64,000 bases of DNA, taken from an uncultured Pelagibacteraceae bacterium. Its GTDB lineage: Bacteria > Pseudomonadota > Alphaproteobacteria > Pelagibacterales > Pelagibacteraceae. The stretch's first letter is position 1; each line of letters starts with the position of its first letter. The stretch spans positions 1 through 64,000 of the forward strand of contig CACHWN010000004.1 in the NCBI GenBank assembly GCA_902583585.1, in the 5' to 3' direction. A model generated the notes under the pieces. It was not told where the DNA came from. It ran no database searches and worked only from the letters and a program-made list of their open reading frames with translations. The position numbers were made by a program, and so were the translations under genes. Below are positions 35,584 to 45,349 of the stretch, in pieces.

Positions 35584-36404
35584 TTTCATCTGATTTTAGA
35601 AAAAAAATAGCAGACAGTTGGTTTTCTTATCTACAATGTCAAATTTGTAAAGAATTTGAATTTCTTGAAAAAAATAAAGTTAAATTTTCAAAAAGAGATT
35701 GGGTAAAAAATAAAAAAAAGGAAGGCGGTGGAACTTCATATCTATTATCAAGGGGAAAAATTTTTGATAAAGTTGGAGTAAACAAATCCACTGTATCGGG
35801 TATTTTCCCTAAACAATTTAGGTCAAAAATTTTCGGAGCGGGAAAAAAGGGGCAATATTGGGCGTCAGGTATTTCAGTTGTTGCCCATATGAAAAATCCC
35901 AAAATACCAGCAATACATTTCAATACAAGATTTATAGTGACATCTAAAGAATGGTTTGGTGGCGGGATAGATGTAACTCCAAGTTTTGAAGATAAAAAAG
36001 AAAAAAAAATGGTACATAACGACTTAAAAGAAGTTTGCACCCAAAATAAAAAAAATTATACAAAATATAAAAAGTGGTGTGATGAATATTTTTATTTACC
36101 ACATAGAGGAGAAGCTAGAGGAATAGGTGGTATTTTCTTTGATTACGAAACTAAAGATTGGATAAAAAACTTTAAATTTGTGAGAGAGCTTGGTCTATCA
36201 TTCATTAATATTTCAAAAAAAATTATTTCAAGGAAAGAAAATTTGAAATGGTCGAGAAAAGAAAAAGAAAAACAATTGTTTAAGCGCGGAAGATATGTTG
36301 AGTTCAATCTTTTATATGATAGAGGAACAAAGTTTGGATTAAACTCAGGCGGAAATATTGACTCGATATTAATGTCTCTACCCCCTGAGGCTAAGTGGAA
36401 ATAG
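35580..36404 (+). CDS. hemF: Oxygen-dependent coproporphyrinogen-III oxidase
   Basis: WWASGISVV-like block; WFGGGIDVTPSF...FYLPHRGEARGIGGIFFDY...RGRYVEFNLLYDRGTKFGL. Confidence 0.96.
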   Translation: MISSDFRKKIADSWFSYLQCQICKEFEFLEKNKVKFSKRDWVKNKKKEGGGTSYLLSRGKIFDKVGVNKSTVSGIFPKQFRSKIFGAGKKGQYWASGISVVAHMKNPKIPAIHFNTRFIVTSKEWFGGGIDVTPSFEDKKEKKMVHNDLKEVCTQNKKNYTKYKKWCDEYFYLPHRGEARGIGGIFFDYETKDWIKNFKFVRELGLSFINISKKIISRKENLKWSRKEKEKQLFKRGRYVEFNLLYDRGTKFGLNSGGNIDSILMSLPPEAKWK

Positions 36405-36883
36405 TTATGGAAAAAGAACCAATTACAATAAATGGTCTTAAAGATTTAAAGTCAGAACTAGAAAATTTAAAGAATGTTCAAAGACCAAAAATAGTTGAAG
36501 CAATAGCTGAAGCGAGGTCACATGGGGACTTAAAAGAGAACGCTGAATACCATGCTGCGAAGGAACAACAAGCTTTAATCGAGAGTCGTGTGATTGCTAT
36601 TAATGATATTATTGCAAGAGCAAATGTAATTGATGTTACCAAAATTGAAAATAATGGAAAAGTAATTTTTGGTTCGACTGTAAAATTACAAGATCTTGAA
36701 ACAGATAATAAAATTTCTTACAAACTAGTAGGTCAAGACGAGGCAGATATAAAAAAAAATTTAATTTTTTTCAAAAGTCCAATTGGTAAAGCTTTGATAG
36801 GTAAAAACAAGGGTGAAATGGTAAACGTTTCTACTCCCTCAGGAGAAAGAAGTTTTGAAATTCTTGAAGTCGAGTACATCTAA
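36395..36883 (+). CDS. greA: Transcription elongation factor GreA
   Basis: EAIAEARSHGDLKENAEYHAAKEQQ... Confidence 0.97.
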   Translation: MEIVMEKEPITINGLKDLKSELENLKNVQRPKIVEAIAEARSHGDLKENAEYHAAKEQQALIESRVIAINDIIARANVIDVTKIENNGKVIFGSTVKLQDLETDNKISYKLVGQDEADIKKNLIFFKSPIGKALIGKNKGEMVNVSTPSGERSFEILEVEYI

Positions 36884-38142
36884 TGTAATTCTGTTTTTAT
36901 TATTTCCTCTATTTTCTCATTTGAAATTGTAAAATTATTATTTATCCACTCTTTTTCCAATGACTTTAAAACATTTCCTAGAGGCTGCCCTTCTTTCATT
37001 CCTTTTTGTTTTAAAAATTCTCCATTTATCGTGAATAAAGGAACTTTTGTTTTCAAAATTTTCCTTAAATTTTCTGAATAGGTATTGAGCTTAATTTTTA
37101 AATTCATTGAATAATTGATCAAATTAAGTGCTATAAGTTGTTTTTTTCCATTAAGATATACATTTTTAATTAGATCTTTTTCAAAAAAGTTTTTGTCATT
37201 TTTAATTTTCCTCAAATTTTTACTGTATTTTTGCAATGTTTCTTTTAATTTGCTTGACGTGTTATACTTATGCAAAAAATATTCATGATTATCTTTGTCA
37301 TCAATTAATAATATTCCGAGTAAAATATCTCTGGTTAAAGCTGATTTATTAGATATTTGTTTAAGTCGTTCTAATCTATTAAGATATAAAAATTCTGGGA
37401 ATATCATTAAGAATATTTCTCTTAAAATACTACTTTGATTGATTTTCAAAAAGTTTTTTAGATCTAAAATTTTAAGTAGCTCAATCAAAATTCTCTCTTT
37501 AGAAATTCTTTTAATTCCATCTAAATTTTGTTTAATTGAATCGCTTGAAGAAGGTTCAACTTTACCATCGTACATAATTTTAAACCTTATAAATCTAATG
37601 ATTCGTAAATAATCTTCCTCAATTCTTTTTTGAGGATCACCTATGAATTTTACGTTATTATTTTTTAGATCGTCTTTACCCATTTGAGGGTCAAAAATTT
37701 TTCCGTTAATATCTAAATAAATTGAATTTATAGTAAAGTCTCTTCTTTCAGAGTCTTGCCTCCAATCATCCGTGTACTCTATTTCTGCATGTCTACCGTC
37801 AGTTTTGATGTCTTTTCTCAAAGTTGTTAATTCTACTTTATAATTGTTAGATATGATAGTTACAGTTCCGTGCTTAATTCCAGTATCAATGATTCTGAGG
37901 TTTGTATCTTTAAATTTTTCTTTAATCTGATCTGTGGTTAATATTGTTGCAATATCAATATCATCTATTTTTTCATTCAAAAGGTATTTCCTTACACACC
38001 CGCCTACAAATCTAGCAGTTACTTTGTCCTTAGGTGAACCATCTTGTAATCTTTTAAAAATAAATTTTAAATCTTTATTTTTATAAAAAGGGAAAAAAGT
38101 TCTTTTGAGTTTTTGTATAAAGTTAAAACTTTGGTTAAACAT
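36880..38142 (-). CDS. cca: CCA tRNA nucleotidyltransferase/poly(A) polymerase family
   Basis: ARFVGGCVRKYLLNEKIDDIDIATIL...DFTINSIYLD...DYLRIIRFIRF. Confidence 0.92.
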   Translation of the reverse strand: MFNQSFNFIQKLKRTFFPFYKNKDLKFIFKRLQDGSPKDKVTARFVGGCVRKYLLNEKIDDIDIATILTTDQIKEKFKDTNLRIIDTGIKHGTVTIISNNYKVELTTLRKDIKTDGRHAEIEYTDDWRQDSERRDFTINSIYLDINGKIFDPQMGKDDLKNNNVKFIGDPQKRIEEDYLRIIRFIRFKIMYDGKVEPSSSDSIKQNLDGIKRISKERILIELLKILDLKNFLKINQSSILREIFLMIFPEFLYLNRLERLKQISNKSALTRDILLGILLIDDKDNHEYFLHKYNTSSKLKETLQKYSKNLRKIKNDKNFFEKDLIKNVYLNGKKQLIALNLINYSMNLKIKLNTYSENLRKILKTKVPLFTINGEFLKQKGMKEGQPLGNVLKSLEKEWINNNFTISNEKIEEIIKTELH

Positions 38143-38149
38143 AAAACTA

Positions 38150-38223
38150 TGGCTGGGGCACTAGGATTCGAACCTAGGATGGCGGTATCAAAAACCGCTG
38201 CCTTACCGCTTGGCTATGCCCCA
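38150..38223 (-). tRNA. tRNA-Gln(TTG)
   Basis: TGGGGCATAGCCAAGCGGTAAGGCAGCGGTTTTTGATACCGCCATCCTAGGTTCGAATCCTAGTGCCCCAGCCA; CCA encoded. Confidence 0.95.
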
Positions 38224-38256
38224 ATAATAAATGTGATATATCATAAATGTTTGGAT

Positions 38257-39099
38257 TTAGATAGTTTTCGCAATTGAAAACCAAAATTTAGGGTATTTTT
38301 TCTTTAGTGAATTAAGTGCGACTTTTGAGCAATCTTCATTGATGAATAAACCAAAACAAGTAGATCCTGACCCAGTCATTCTAGATATATAACAGCCCTT
38401 TTGACCTCTTATATATGAGATTAATTCTCCTATAATTTGATATCTTTTTTCAACAATTGATTGCAGATCATTTTTAGAATTAAAAATATAGTTTGTGAAC
38501 GTATTTCTTGAATTTATTTCATTTTCAAAAAATTTTTTTTTGGGTGAGTATTTTTTTACTTCTGAATAAATTGAGGCTGTTTTACATTTAACTCTGGGGA
38601 AAACTAATAAAAAATAAAGTTTAAGTTGATTTTTTAATTTAATAGCTCTGTTAATATTACTTAAAAAACCTTTTTTATAAGAAAATAATCTTAAATCTGA
38701 TCCTATGTGTTTTGAAATAGTATTTATAGTTTTATCGTTGATCCCTTTTTTTAGGAAATGATTTAAAATAGCGTGCCCGTTACTAGAACCACCTCCTAAG
38801 CCTGCAAATACAGGTATTTTTTTTTTAACTTTAATGGAGTAATAATTTGAAATTAACTTCTTTTTTCGAAGTATATTTAAAACCTTTTGAATTGAGTTGT
38901 TTGAAGATTTTATATCTTTTGCAAATTGGCCGCTAAAATAGACTTTATCTTTTTGAAATGACCCCTTTTGTTTTTTTATTGTAATTTCGTCAAAAAGATT
39001 AACTAAACAAAATAAAGACTGAATTTCATGAAGACCGTTATTTAATCTTTTGCTCACATTTAAAGATAAGTTGATTTTAGCGTATGATTTTATGAGCAT
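38257..39099 (-). CDS. ispE: 4-diphosphocytidyl-2-C-methyl-D-erythritol kinase
   Basis: SYAKINLSLNVSKRLNNGLHEIQSLF...VFAGLGGGSSNGHA. Confidence 0.92.
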   Translation of the reverse strand: MLIKSYAKINLSLNVSKRLNNGLHEIQSLFCLVNLFDEITIKKQKGSFQKDKVYFSGQFAKDIKSSNNSIQKVLNILRKKKLISNYYSIKVKKKIPVFAGLGGGSSNGHAILNHFLKKGINDKTINTISKHIGSDLRLFSYKKGFLSNINRAIKLKNQLKLYFLLVFPRVKCKTASIYSEVKKYSPKKKFFENEINSRNTFTNYIFNSKNDLQSIVEKRYQIIGELISYIRGQKGCYISRMTGSGSTCFGLFINEDCSKVALNSLKKKYPKFWFSIAKTI

Positions 39100-40800
39100 T
39101 TAGAGGCCTTTTATCAATTTTTTTTTAATTTTTCTTTTTAAATTTTCTTCAGCCTCTTTTAAATTCAAAACATAGTTCCAATAGTATCTAGCTTGAATTT
39201 TTTTTCCATTTTTCCAAAGAACATCTCCATAGTGATCATTTACAATTGGATCAGCTGGCATCAGTCTTAACGCCAGTTGAAGATATTCTTTAGATTCTTC
39301 AAATCTCTCTAATTTAAATAGAGCCCATCCAAGTGAGTCTATGATGAAAGGATCGTTTGACTTTAATTTATTTGCTTTTTCTAACATGGATAAAGATTTA
39401 TTTATTTTTACTCCCTTTTCAATCCAAGTATAAGCAAGATAATTTATTACATAAGCTTGATCTGGGCTTTCACTTAAAGAGTCTAAAAGGTCCTTCTCGG
39501 CTTTTTTCCAATCACCAATTCTTTCGTAAGAGACCCCTCGACCATCTGTAGTTTTGGGAAATAGCGGATGCTTTCTATCGATAAGATCTAAAATTTTTGT
39601 GTAGTAAATAATTGCTTCCTCAAATTTCTCATTATTTTTTAAAAATTCCGCATAATCATATATTTCGTAAACACCTTTAGTTTTTATACTATTAAAAGAA
39701 TCTCTTAATGTTTTGAGGGCTTTCTCTTTCTCCTTTTCTTGAATTAAAATTCTAGAGATTTGTTTTTTAGAATACCAGTTAAATACGGATCCATAATTAC
39801 TAATCTCTTGGAAAATTTTTTTGGCTTGAGTAAAATCACCTTTATTTAAAAAGTTTTCTGCTAATAAAGTATCAAAAATATGAAAATCTTGATTAAGATA
39901 TTTAGCAAGATTTAGATAAAAGTTTGATGTGGGATAAATGTTTTGTGAAGCAAGAGCATTTGCGGTGATATAAAGTATCTCCGCTACGACATGTTCTTGT
40001 TTGCTGCAGTCAAATTGAAAATTATTTTTACCACTTAAAAAATCTATTTTATATTGATTTATAAGTAAATTTCTTGGATATCTTTTTAAAGATTCCTCAA
40101 TAATCTTTTTTGCATAGGTTTTTTGTTCAATATTATTTAAGTAATTCGCAAAAAAATAATTGTACCTTGAGAAGTCAGTTTTTTCATTAGACGTAAGATT
40201 TTCAAAAAGAGTTTTTGTATTTTCGGATTTAAAATAACAATTTAAAAAAACGTTTTGTATTTTTTTTAAATTCGCAAATCTTTGGTCAATTCTTTCAAGC
40301 GCAATCATTGCTTGAGTTAAAGAATTATGGCTTAAATCTGACCACAAAATTAATGATTTTGCTATATAGGAATCGAGCACAGTATTTAAATCTCTATTAT
40401 TGACCTTTAAAAAGTATTTTTTTGAAAGATTAAATTTATTTAGCTTTAGGTAGTAAATTCCCATTATTAGATCGCTATTAAATGTTGCAAGCCCATCTTC
40501 CTCCAGTTTTTTTGAATATTTAAATGCTTGAAAAAAATTTCCTGTATTTATAAGAGAATAAATGTATTTTTCAGAGTAATTTTTATGACTGTTTTCAAGA
40601 CCTTTTAATTTATTTAAATATTTATAAGAATCGTAATACTCATTTTGATTCAGGTGGATAATTCCTGAAAAATAATTGGAAATGCTATCTGCATTATTAA
40701 ATTTATCGTAATTTTTAGCTTGAAGTGTGGAAAAAAAAAATAAGTTAATGACAAATATAATTTGTAATATAAAATTAGATATATTTTTAAAATTTACCAT
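39100..40800 (-). CDS. Tetratricopeptide repeat protein with N-terminal signal/anchor
   Basis: Multiple TPR units (e.g. YERIGDWKKAEKDLLDSLSESPDQAYVINYLAYTW). Confidence 0.88.
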   Translation of the reverse strand: MVNFKNISNFILQIIFVINLFFFSTLQAKNYDKFNNADSISNYFSGIIHLNQNEYYDSYKYLNKLKGLENSHKNYSEKYIYSLINTGNFFQAFKYSKKLEEDGLATFNSDLIMGIYYLKLNKFNLSKKYFLKVNNRDLNTVLDSYIAKSLILWSDLSHNSLTQAMIALERIDQRFANLKKIQNVFLNCYFKSENTKTLFENLTSNEKTDFSRYNYFFANYLNNIEQKTYAKKIIEESLKRYPRNLLINQYKIDFLSGKNNFQFDCSKQEHVVAEILYITANALASQNIYPTSNFYLNLAKYLNQDFHIFDTLLAENFLNKGDFTQAKKIFQEISNYGSVFNWYSKKQISRILIQEKEKEKALKTLRDSFNSIKTKGVYEIYDYAEFLKNNEKFEEAIIYYTKILDLIDRKHPLFPKTTDGRGVSYERIGDWKKAEKDLLDSLSESPDQAYVINYLAYTWIEKGVKINKSLSMLEKANKLKSNDPFIIDSLGWALFKLERFEESKEYLQLALRLMPADPIVNDHYGDVLWKNGKKIQARYYWNYVLNLKEAEENLKRKIKKKLIKGL

Positions 40801-40803
40801 AAA

Positions 40804-41499
40804 ATGCTAAAAAAAAATAATTCAATTAAATTAATTAAGTACTATAGTTTTATTAATTATAATTTAATCTATAATAATACGGCAATAAATAGGTATAAGA
40901 AAGATAATTTTGAAATCTCAAAGGATAAAGCAATTGAATTAGAACAACTAAAAAAATCAATTGTAAATTTAAAAAATTGTAATCTAAAAAAGCAAGCTAA
41001 GAATCTAGTATTTAGTGATGGTAACCCTAAATCCAAGATAATGTTGATTGGAGAAGCGCCAGGTGCAAACGAGGACTTAGAAGGACTTCCTTTTGTAGGA
41101 AGAGCAGGACAATTATTAGATAAAATGTTAGCTGCTATCAATTTGGACAGACGAAAGGTGTATATATCTAACATAGTAAATTATAGACCGCCTGAAAATA
41201 GGAAACCTACACAACAAGAAATTGATATATATTTACCCTTTATAAACAAGCATATCGAGATCATCAATCCAAAGATATTAGTTTTATTAGGAAGCACTGC
41301 TATGAATGCTCTAATTGGAAGTGAGTTTGTGATTTCAAAAATGAGAGGTAAGTGGATAGAAAAAAAATTCGGTAGTTGTAAAGTATCATTAATTGTTACG
41401 TTCCACCCTGCTTTTTTAATGAGGCAACCAGCTCAAAAAAAATTGGCTTGGATTGATTTAAAGATGATAAGAGATAAAAAAACAAAACTAAAAATTTAA
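40804..41499 (+). CDS. Uracil-DNA glycosylase, family 4-like
   Basis: LVFSDGNPKSKIMLIGEAPGANEDLEGLPFVGRAGQLLDKML...FHPAFLMRQPAQKKLAW. Confidence 0.92.
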   Translation: MLKKNNSIKLIKYYSFINYNLIYNNTAINRYKKDNFEISKDKAIELEQLKKSIVNLKNCNLKKQAKNLVFSDGNPKSKIMLIGEAPGANEDLEGLPFVGRAGQLLDKMLAAINLDRRKVYISNIVNYRPPENRKPTQQEIDIYLPFINKHIEIINPKILVLLGSTAMNALIGSEFVISKMRGKWIEKKFGSCKVSLIVTFHPAFLMRQPAQKKLAWIDLKMIRDKKTKLKI

Positions 41500-42069
41500 T
41501 TGAAAGATTTAATTACAGCTGGAGTTGATGAAGTTGGTAGAGGGTGCCTTGCAGGCCCTGTTGTTTCAGCTGCTGTTGTCTTTAAAAAAGGTATAAACTT
41601 AAAACTTTTGAAAGACTCAAAGAAAATATCATTTAAAAAAAGAGTGGAAATCTCAAAGCATATTAAAGATAATTCTCATTTTGCAATGGGTATTGCATCT
41701 GTAAAGGAAATTTTACATTTAAATATTTTACAAGCATCACTGCTTTCCATGAGAAGGGCAATCGAAAATCTTCAAATAAAACCTAACTTAACATTGATAG
41801 ATGGAAATTTTGCGCCTAAAGGTTTAAAAAATTATAAAACTATAATTAATGGAGATGAGAAAATAAAAGTTATTAGTGCAGCATCAATTATTGCAAAAGT
41901 TTACCGAGACAAATTTATGATAAGATTATCTGAAAAATTTTCTAACTATGCATGGGAGAGAAATTTTGGATACGGTACCAAAGCTCATCTTGAGGGTTTA
42001 AAAAAATTTGGTGTTACCTCGCACCATAGAAAAGGTTTTAAACCTATACACAAGATATTGTCGAGTTAA
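41500..42069 (+). CDS. rnhB: Ribonuclease HII
   Basis: TAGVDEVGRGCLAGPVVSAAVV...; TTG start directly after the upstream TAA. Confidence 0.95.
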   Translation: MKDLITAGVDEVGRGCLAGPVVSAAVVFKKGINLKLLKDSKKISFKKRVEISKHIKDNSHFAMGIASVKEILHLNILQASLLSMRRAIENLQIKPNLTLIDGNFAPKGLKNYKTIINGDEKIKVISAASIIAKVYRDKFMIRLSEKFSNYAWERNFGYGTKAHLEGLKKFGVTSHHRKGFKPIHKILSS

Positions 42070-42120
42070 GAATACCTAACACAAAAGGACTCATTTTTTT
42101 TCTAAAATCGTTTGACCCTT

Positions 42121-42141
42121 GATTCAATTTAAAGTTGAATC
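42121..42141. promoter_or_regulatory. GATTCAA-TTTAAAG-TTGAATC palindrome carrying two GANTC sites upstream of ccrM
   Basis: Perfect 7-bp arms; further GACTC at 42088-42092. Confidence 0.65.
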
Positions 42142-42147
42142 TAGAAA

Positions 42148-43221
42148 ATGATAAAATTTACTAACAAAGTTATTAATGGTGATTGTTTAAAGGAATTAAA
42201 AAAAATTCCGGACAAAACTTTTGATTTAGTTTTTGCTGATCCACCTTACAACATGCAGATTGGTGAAAAATTAACTCGTCCGGATTCTAGTAAAGTAAAT
42301 GGTGTTAATGATAAATGGGATCAATTTAATAGTTTCAAACATTACGATGAATTTTGTAAGTCATGGTTAGCTGAATGTAAAAGAATTTTAAAAGATAATG
42401 GATCTATTTGGGTAATAGGTTCTTATCATAATATTTTTCGGTTAGGCTATCATTTACAAAATTTGGGTTATTGGTTGCTTAACGATGTTATTTGGAGGAA
42501 AAATAATCCAATGCCAAATTTCAGGGGAACAAGATTTACTAATGCTCATGAGACTCTTATTTGGGCATCAAAAAGTAAAAAATCAAAATATACTTTTAAT
42601 TATCAATCTCTCAAATGTTTAAACGATGATTTGCAGATGAGATCAGACTGGACATTGCCTATTTGTAATGGAAGAGAAAGATTAAAGAGAAATGGAAAAA
42701 AAATACACTCTACTCAAAAACCTGAGGCACTTCTTCATAGAATTATATTAGCCGCCACTAATAAAGGTGACACCGTGTTTGATCCTTTTTTAGGTACAGG
42801 AACCACTGCTGTTGTATCTAAAAAATTAGGTAGAAATTATTATGGGATTGAAAAAAATAAAAAATATTTCGTAGCAGCTAAAGAAAGAATAAACAATACC
42901 AAAACAATAGCTGATGACTACCTAGATACTATTGAAAATAATAAATCAAAACCTAGAATACCTTTTGGTTCACTAGTGGAATTGGGAATAATTAAACCTG
43001 GAACATCTTTGTTTGATCAAAAGAAAAAGATTAATGCAAAAATAATGGCTGATGGAAGTATAAAATATAAGGATACAGAGGGATCAATACATAAAATCGC
43101 AGCAAAAATAATGGGAGCAGAAAGTTATAATGGTTGGACTTATTGGCATTATAATTTAAACGGATCGACTGTACTGATTGATAATTTAAGGCAAAAATTT
43201 ATTGCGGGCAAACAAATTTAA
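42148..43221 (+). CDS. ccrM: Adenine-specific DNA methyltransferase, CcrM-type (GANTC)
   Basis: DLVFADPPYNMQIGEKLTRPD...FLGTGTTAVVSKKLGRNYYGIE; C-terminal RAMA-like domain; next to rnhB. Confidence 0.93.
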   Translation: MIKFTNKVINGDCLKELKKIPDKTFDLVFADPPYNMQIGEKLTRPDSSKVNGVNDKWDQFNSFKHYDEFCKSWLAECKRILKDNGSIWVIGSYHNIFRLGYHLQNLGYWLLNDVIWRKNNPMPNFRGTRFTNAHETLIWASKSKKSKYTFNYQSLKCLNDDLQMRSDWTLPICNGRERLKRNGKKIHSTQKPEALLHRIILAATNKGDTVFDPFLGTGTTAVVSKKLGRNYYGIEKNKKYFVAAKERINNTKTIADDYLDTIENNKSKPRIPFGSLVELGIIKPGTSLFDQKKKINAKIMADGSIKYKDTEGSIHKIAAKIMGAESYNGWTYWHYNLNGSTVLIDNLRQKFIAGKQI

Positions 43222-44348
43222 TTTTTATAAACTGTTCCTAAATAAGAATTAACAAAACTTTTTCTTTTAACAAGAAACTTCATGAAAAAGTTTCTTAGTG
43301 TTTGCATAATTGAGCTAGAAAAATGGAAAACAAAAAAGTTAATATTTGATCTCCTCTTTACTATCCTTGCTCTTCTTGATCTATCTTGAAAGTAAGTACT
43401 TTGAATTTCTGCTTTATCATCTTGAATTAAGTTAAATAATTCAAAGGCACTTTCTATCGATTGCCCTGCTCCTTGAGCTAGAGTTGGTAAAAATCCATTA
43501 AAAGCATCCCCAATATAAAAAACTTTACTATTTGTGGATGGAAGTATTTTAGGGGTAAAATATAAAGGCCAAGATCTCAAATCTCCTTCAAAAACTTTTT
43601 CTAAGTTAGAATTTTGTGCAGTAACTTTACCAACTAATGATTTAATATTATCAGGATCATATTTTTTTTCTCTAATAATACAAACAACATTAAGTTCTTT
43701 TTTTTTGTTGATAGGATAAATAACGACGTGGCAATTTTTTCCCATCATGAGACTAATATTTTCTTCATCTATCATAAGATCAGATTTTGATTTAAGTATT
43801 GTTCTAACAGCAACTGCTTTTTTAAATTTAGGCTCATTTTTTTTCTTTTCAAAAAAAGATCTTGTATTTGAAAAAATACCATCAGCACCAACAACTATAT
43901 CAACAAGATCGTTCGTATTATCTTCAAATTTAATAAGCACCTTACCTTTTAGTTCAGAAACTTCTTTTATTTTTTTTCCAAATCTTAAGTGTTGAGTATA
44001 AATTTCATCTTTTAAAAACTCTATTAAAGTTGATCTTTGTAATGTTGTATATTTACTTTGAACTTTATTAAATTGTGTTAAATCTAAATCACAAATTTTT
44101 TTATTTTGAATATTATAAAAATTAACTGCTTTTGGATGAAATATTTTCTTATCATTAATCTTGTTAAATTTAATTTGATTTAAAATTTCTATACTATTTG
44201 TTGAAAGTTGAATTCCATACCCTTCATCAAGGGATAAACTTTCATTTTTTTCATACAACATAAATTCATGATCAGAATTTCTCTTTATTAAGTTTGCAAG
44301 AGTTAAACCTGCTATACCAGCACCAATAATTGCTATTTTTTTTTTCAT
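43218..44348 (-). CDS. FAD-dependent monooxygenase (UbiH/salicylate hydroxylase-like)
   Basis: KIAIIGAGIAGLTLANLIKR...VGADGIFSNTR...IGDAFNGFLPTLAQGAGQSIE. Confidence 0.88.
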   Translation of the reverse strand: MKKKIAIIGAGIAGLTLANLIKRNSDHEFMLYEKNESLSLDEGYGIQLSTNSIEILNQIKFNKINDKKIFHPKAVNFYNIQNKKICDLDLTQFNKVQSKYTTLQRSTLIEFLKDEIYTQHLRFGKKIKEVSELKGKVLIKFEDNTNDLVDIVVGADGIFSNTRSFFEKKKNEPKFKKAVAVRTILKSKSDLMIDEENISLMMGKNCHVVIYPINKKKELNVVCIIREKKYDPDNIKSLVGKVTAQNSNLEKVFEGDLRSWPLYFTPKILPSTNSKVFYIGDAFNGFLPTLAQGAGQSIESAFELFNLIQDDKAEIQSTYFQDRSRRARIVKRRSNINFFVFHFSSSIMQTLRNFFMKFLVKRKSFVNSYLGTVYKN

Positions 44349-45349
44349 TAAAATAAAGTTGATACTTGCCTTAATATTTTTTTTGTAAAACTTGGAACAA
44401 ATTCTTCATTATTTTTTAAAGAATACCAATTATACATTTTTGGAATCTTATTTGAAAATTTATAATATAAATTTATATTTAATTTCAAATTTGAAATCGA
44501 ATTTTTATAATTTTTAAGAAATATCCAATTTTTATTTTTTAACGAACTCTTGCTTTCTTTTATTTCTGGTAAATTAAAATTCTTTAAAAAACTAATTTGA
44601 TTATTTTTAGTTAATGCTATTTGTTGTTTTTTGTTAATATAGCAAAAAATATCATAGTTTTTATTTTTAATCATTTTATTTTTTATATTCTTAATTTTTT
44701 TATTAGATTTAAAATACTTGCAAGTTTTATTCAAACAACACGTAAGACAATTTGGGTCTTTTGGTTTACAAATTAGTGCACCAAATTCCATTAAAGCTTC
44801 AACAAAATCGTCATTTCTTTTAGTGATAAAAAGTTTTTTTTTATTCTTTTTTATTAATTTATCAAAATTAATTTTTTCTTCTTCAATGTTCAGGTTTCTT
44901 GAAAATACTCTTTTTACGTTACCATCTAACGCTATTCTTGGCTCATTGTAAACTAATCCTAATAATGCGTTTGCAGTATAATCACCTACTCCAGGAAGTT
45001 TTTTTATTTCGTTTATTGATTTTGGTAATCTCGATTTATAATTTTGCACCAAAAGTTTAGAACATGCCAAAAGATTTCTTGCTCTTCTATAATAACCAAG
45101 ACCTTCCCACATTTTTAAGATTTCTCTCTCGTTGCTTTTGGACAAGTCTCTTATTGTTTTAAATTTATTTGTGAATTTATTGAAGTAAGGAATAACCGTT
45201 TTTACTTGAGTTTGCTGCAGCATAAATTCACTTAAAAGCCTATAATACACCTTTTTTGATGATTTTTTGCCAACACGCCAGGGTAATTTTCTTTTGTTAT
45301 TATAATACCACGCTAAAATTTTTTTTGGTAAAGTTGAATTAATATGCAT
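44348..45349 (-). CDS. mutY: A/G-specific adenine glycosylase
   Basis: LPWRVGKKSSKKVYYRLLSEFMLQQTQVKTVIPYF...LPGVGDYTANALLG; Fe-S C-x6-C-x2-C-x5-C intact; start set at MHINSTLP. Confidence 0.93.
   Translation of the reverse strand: MHINSTLPKKILAWYYNNKRKLPWRVGKKSSKKVYYRLLSEFMLQQTQVKTVIPYFNKFTNKFKTIRDLSKSNEREILKMWEGLGYYRRARNLLACSKLLVQNYKSRLPKSINEIKKLPGVGDYTANALLGLVYNEPRIALDGNVKRVFSRNLNIEEEKINFDKLIKKNKKKLFITKRNDDFVEALMEFGALICKPKDPNCLTCCLNKTCKYFKSNKKIKNIKNKMIKNKNYDIFCYINKKQQIALTKNNQISFLKNFNLPEIKESKSSLKNKNWIFLKNYKNSISNLKLNINLYYKFSNKIPKMYNWYSLKNNEEFVPSFTKKILRQVSTLF

Noticed and set aside
35639-36040. 133-aa minus-strand ORF opposite hemF
   Set aside because: Antisense to a well-supported hemF; composition typical of shadow translation.
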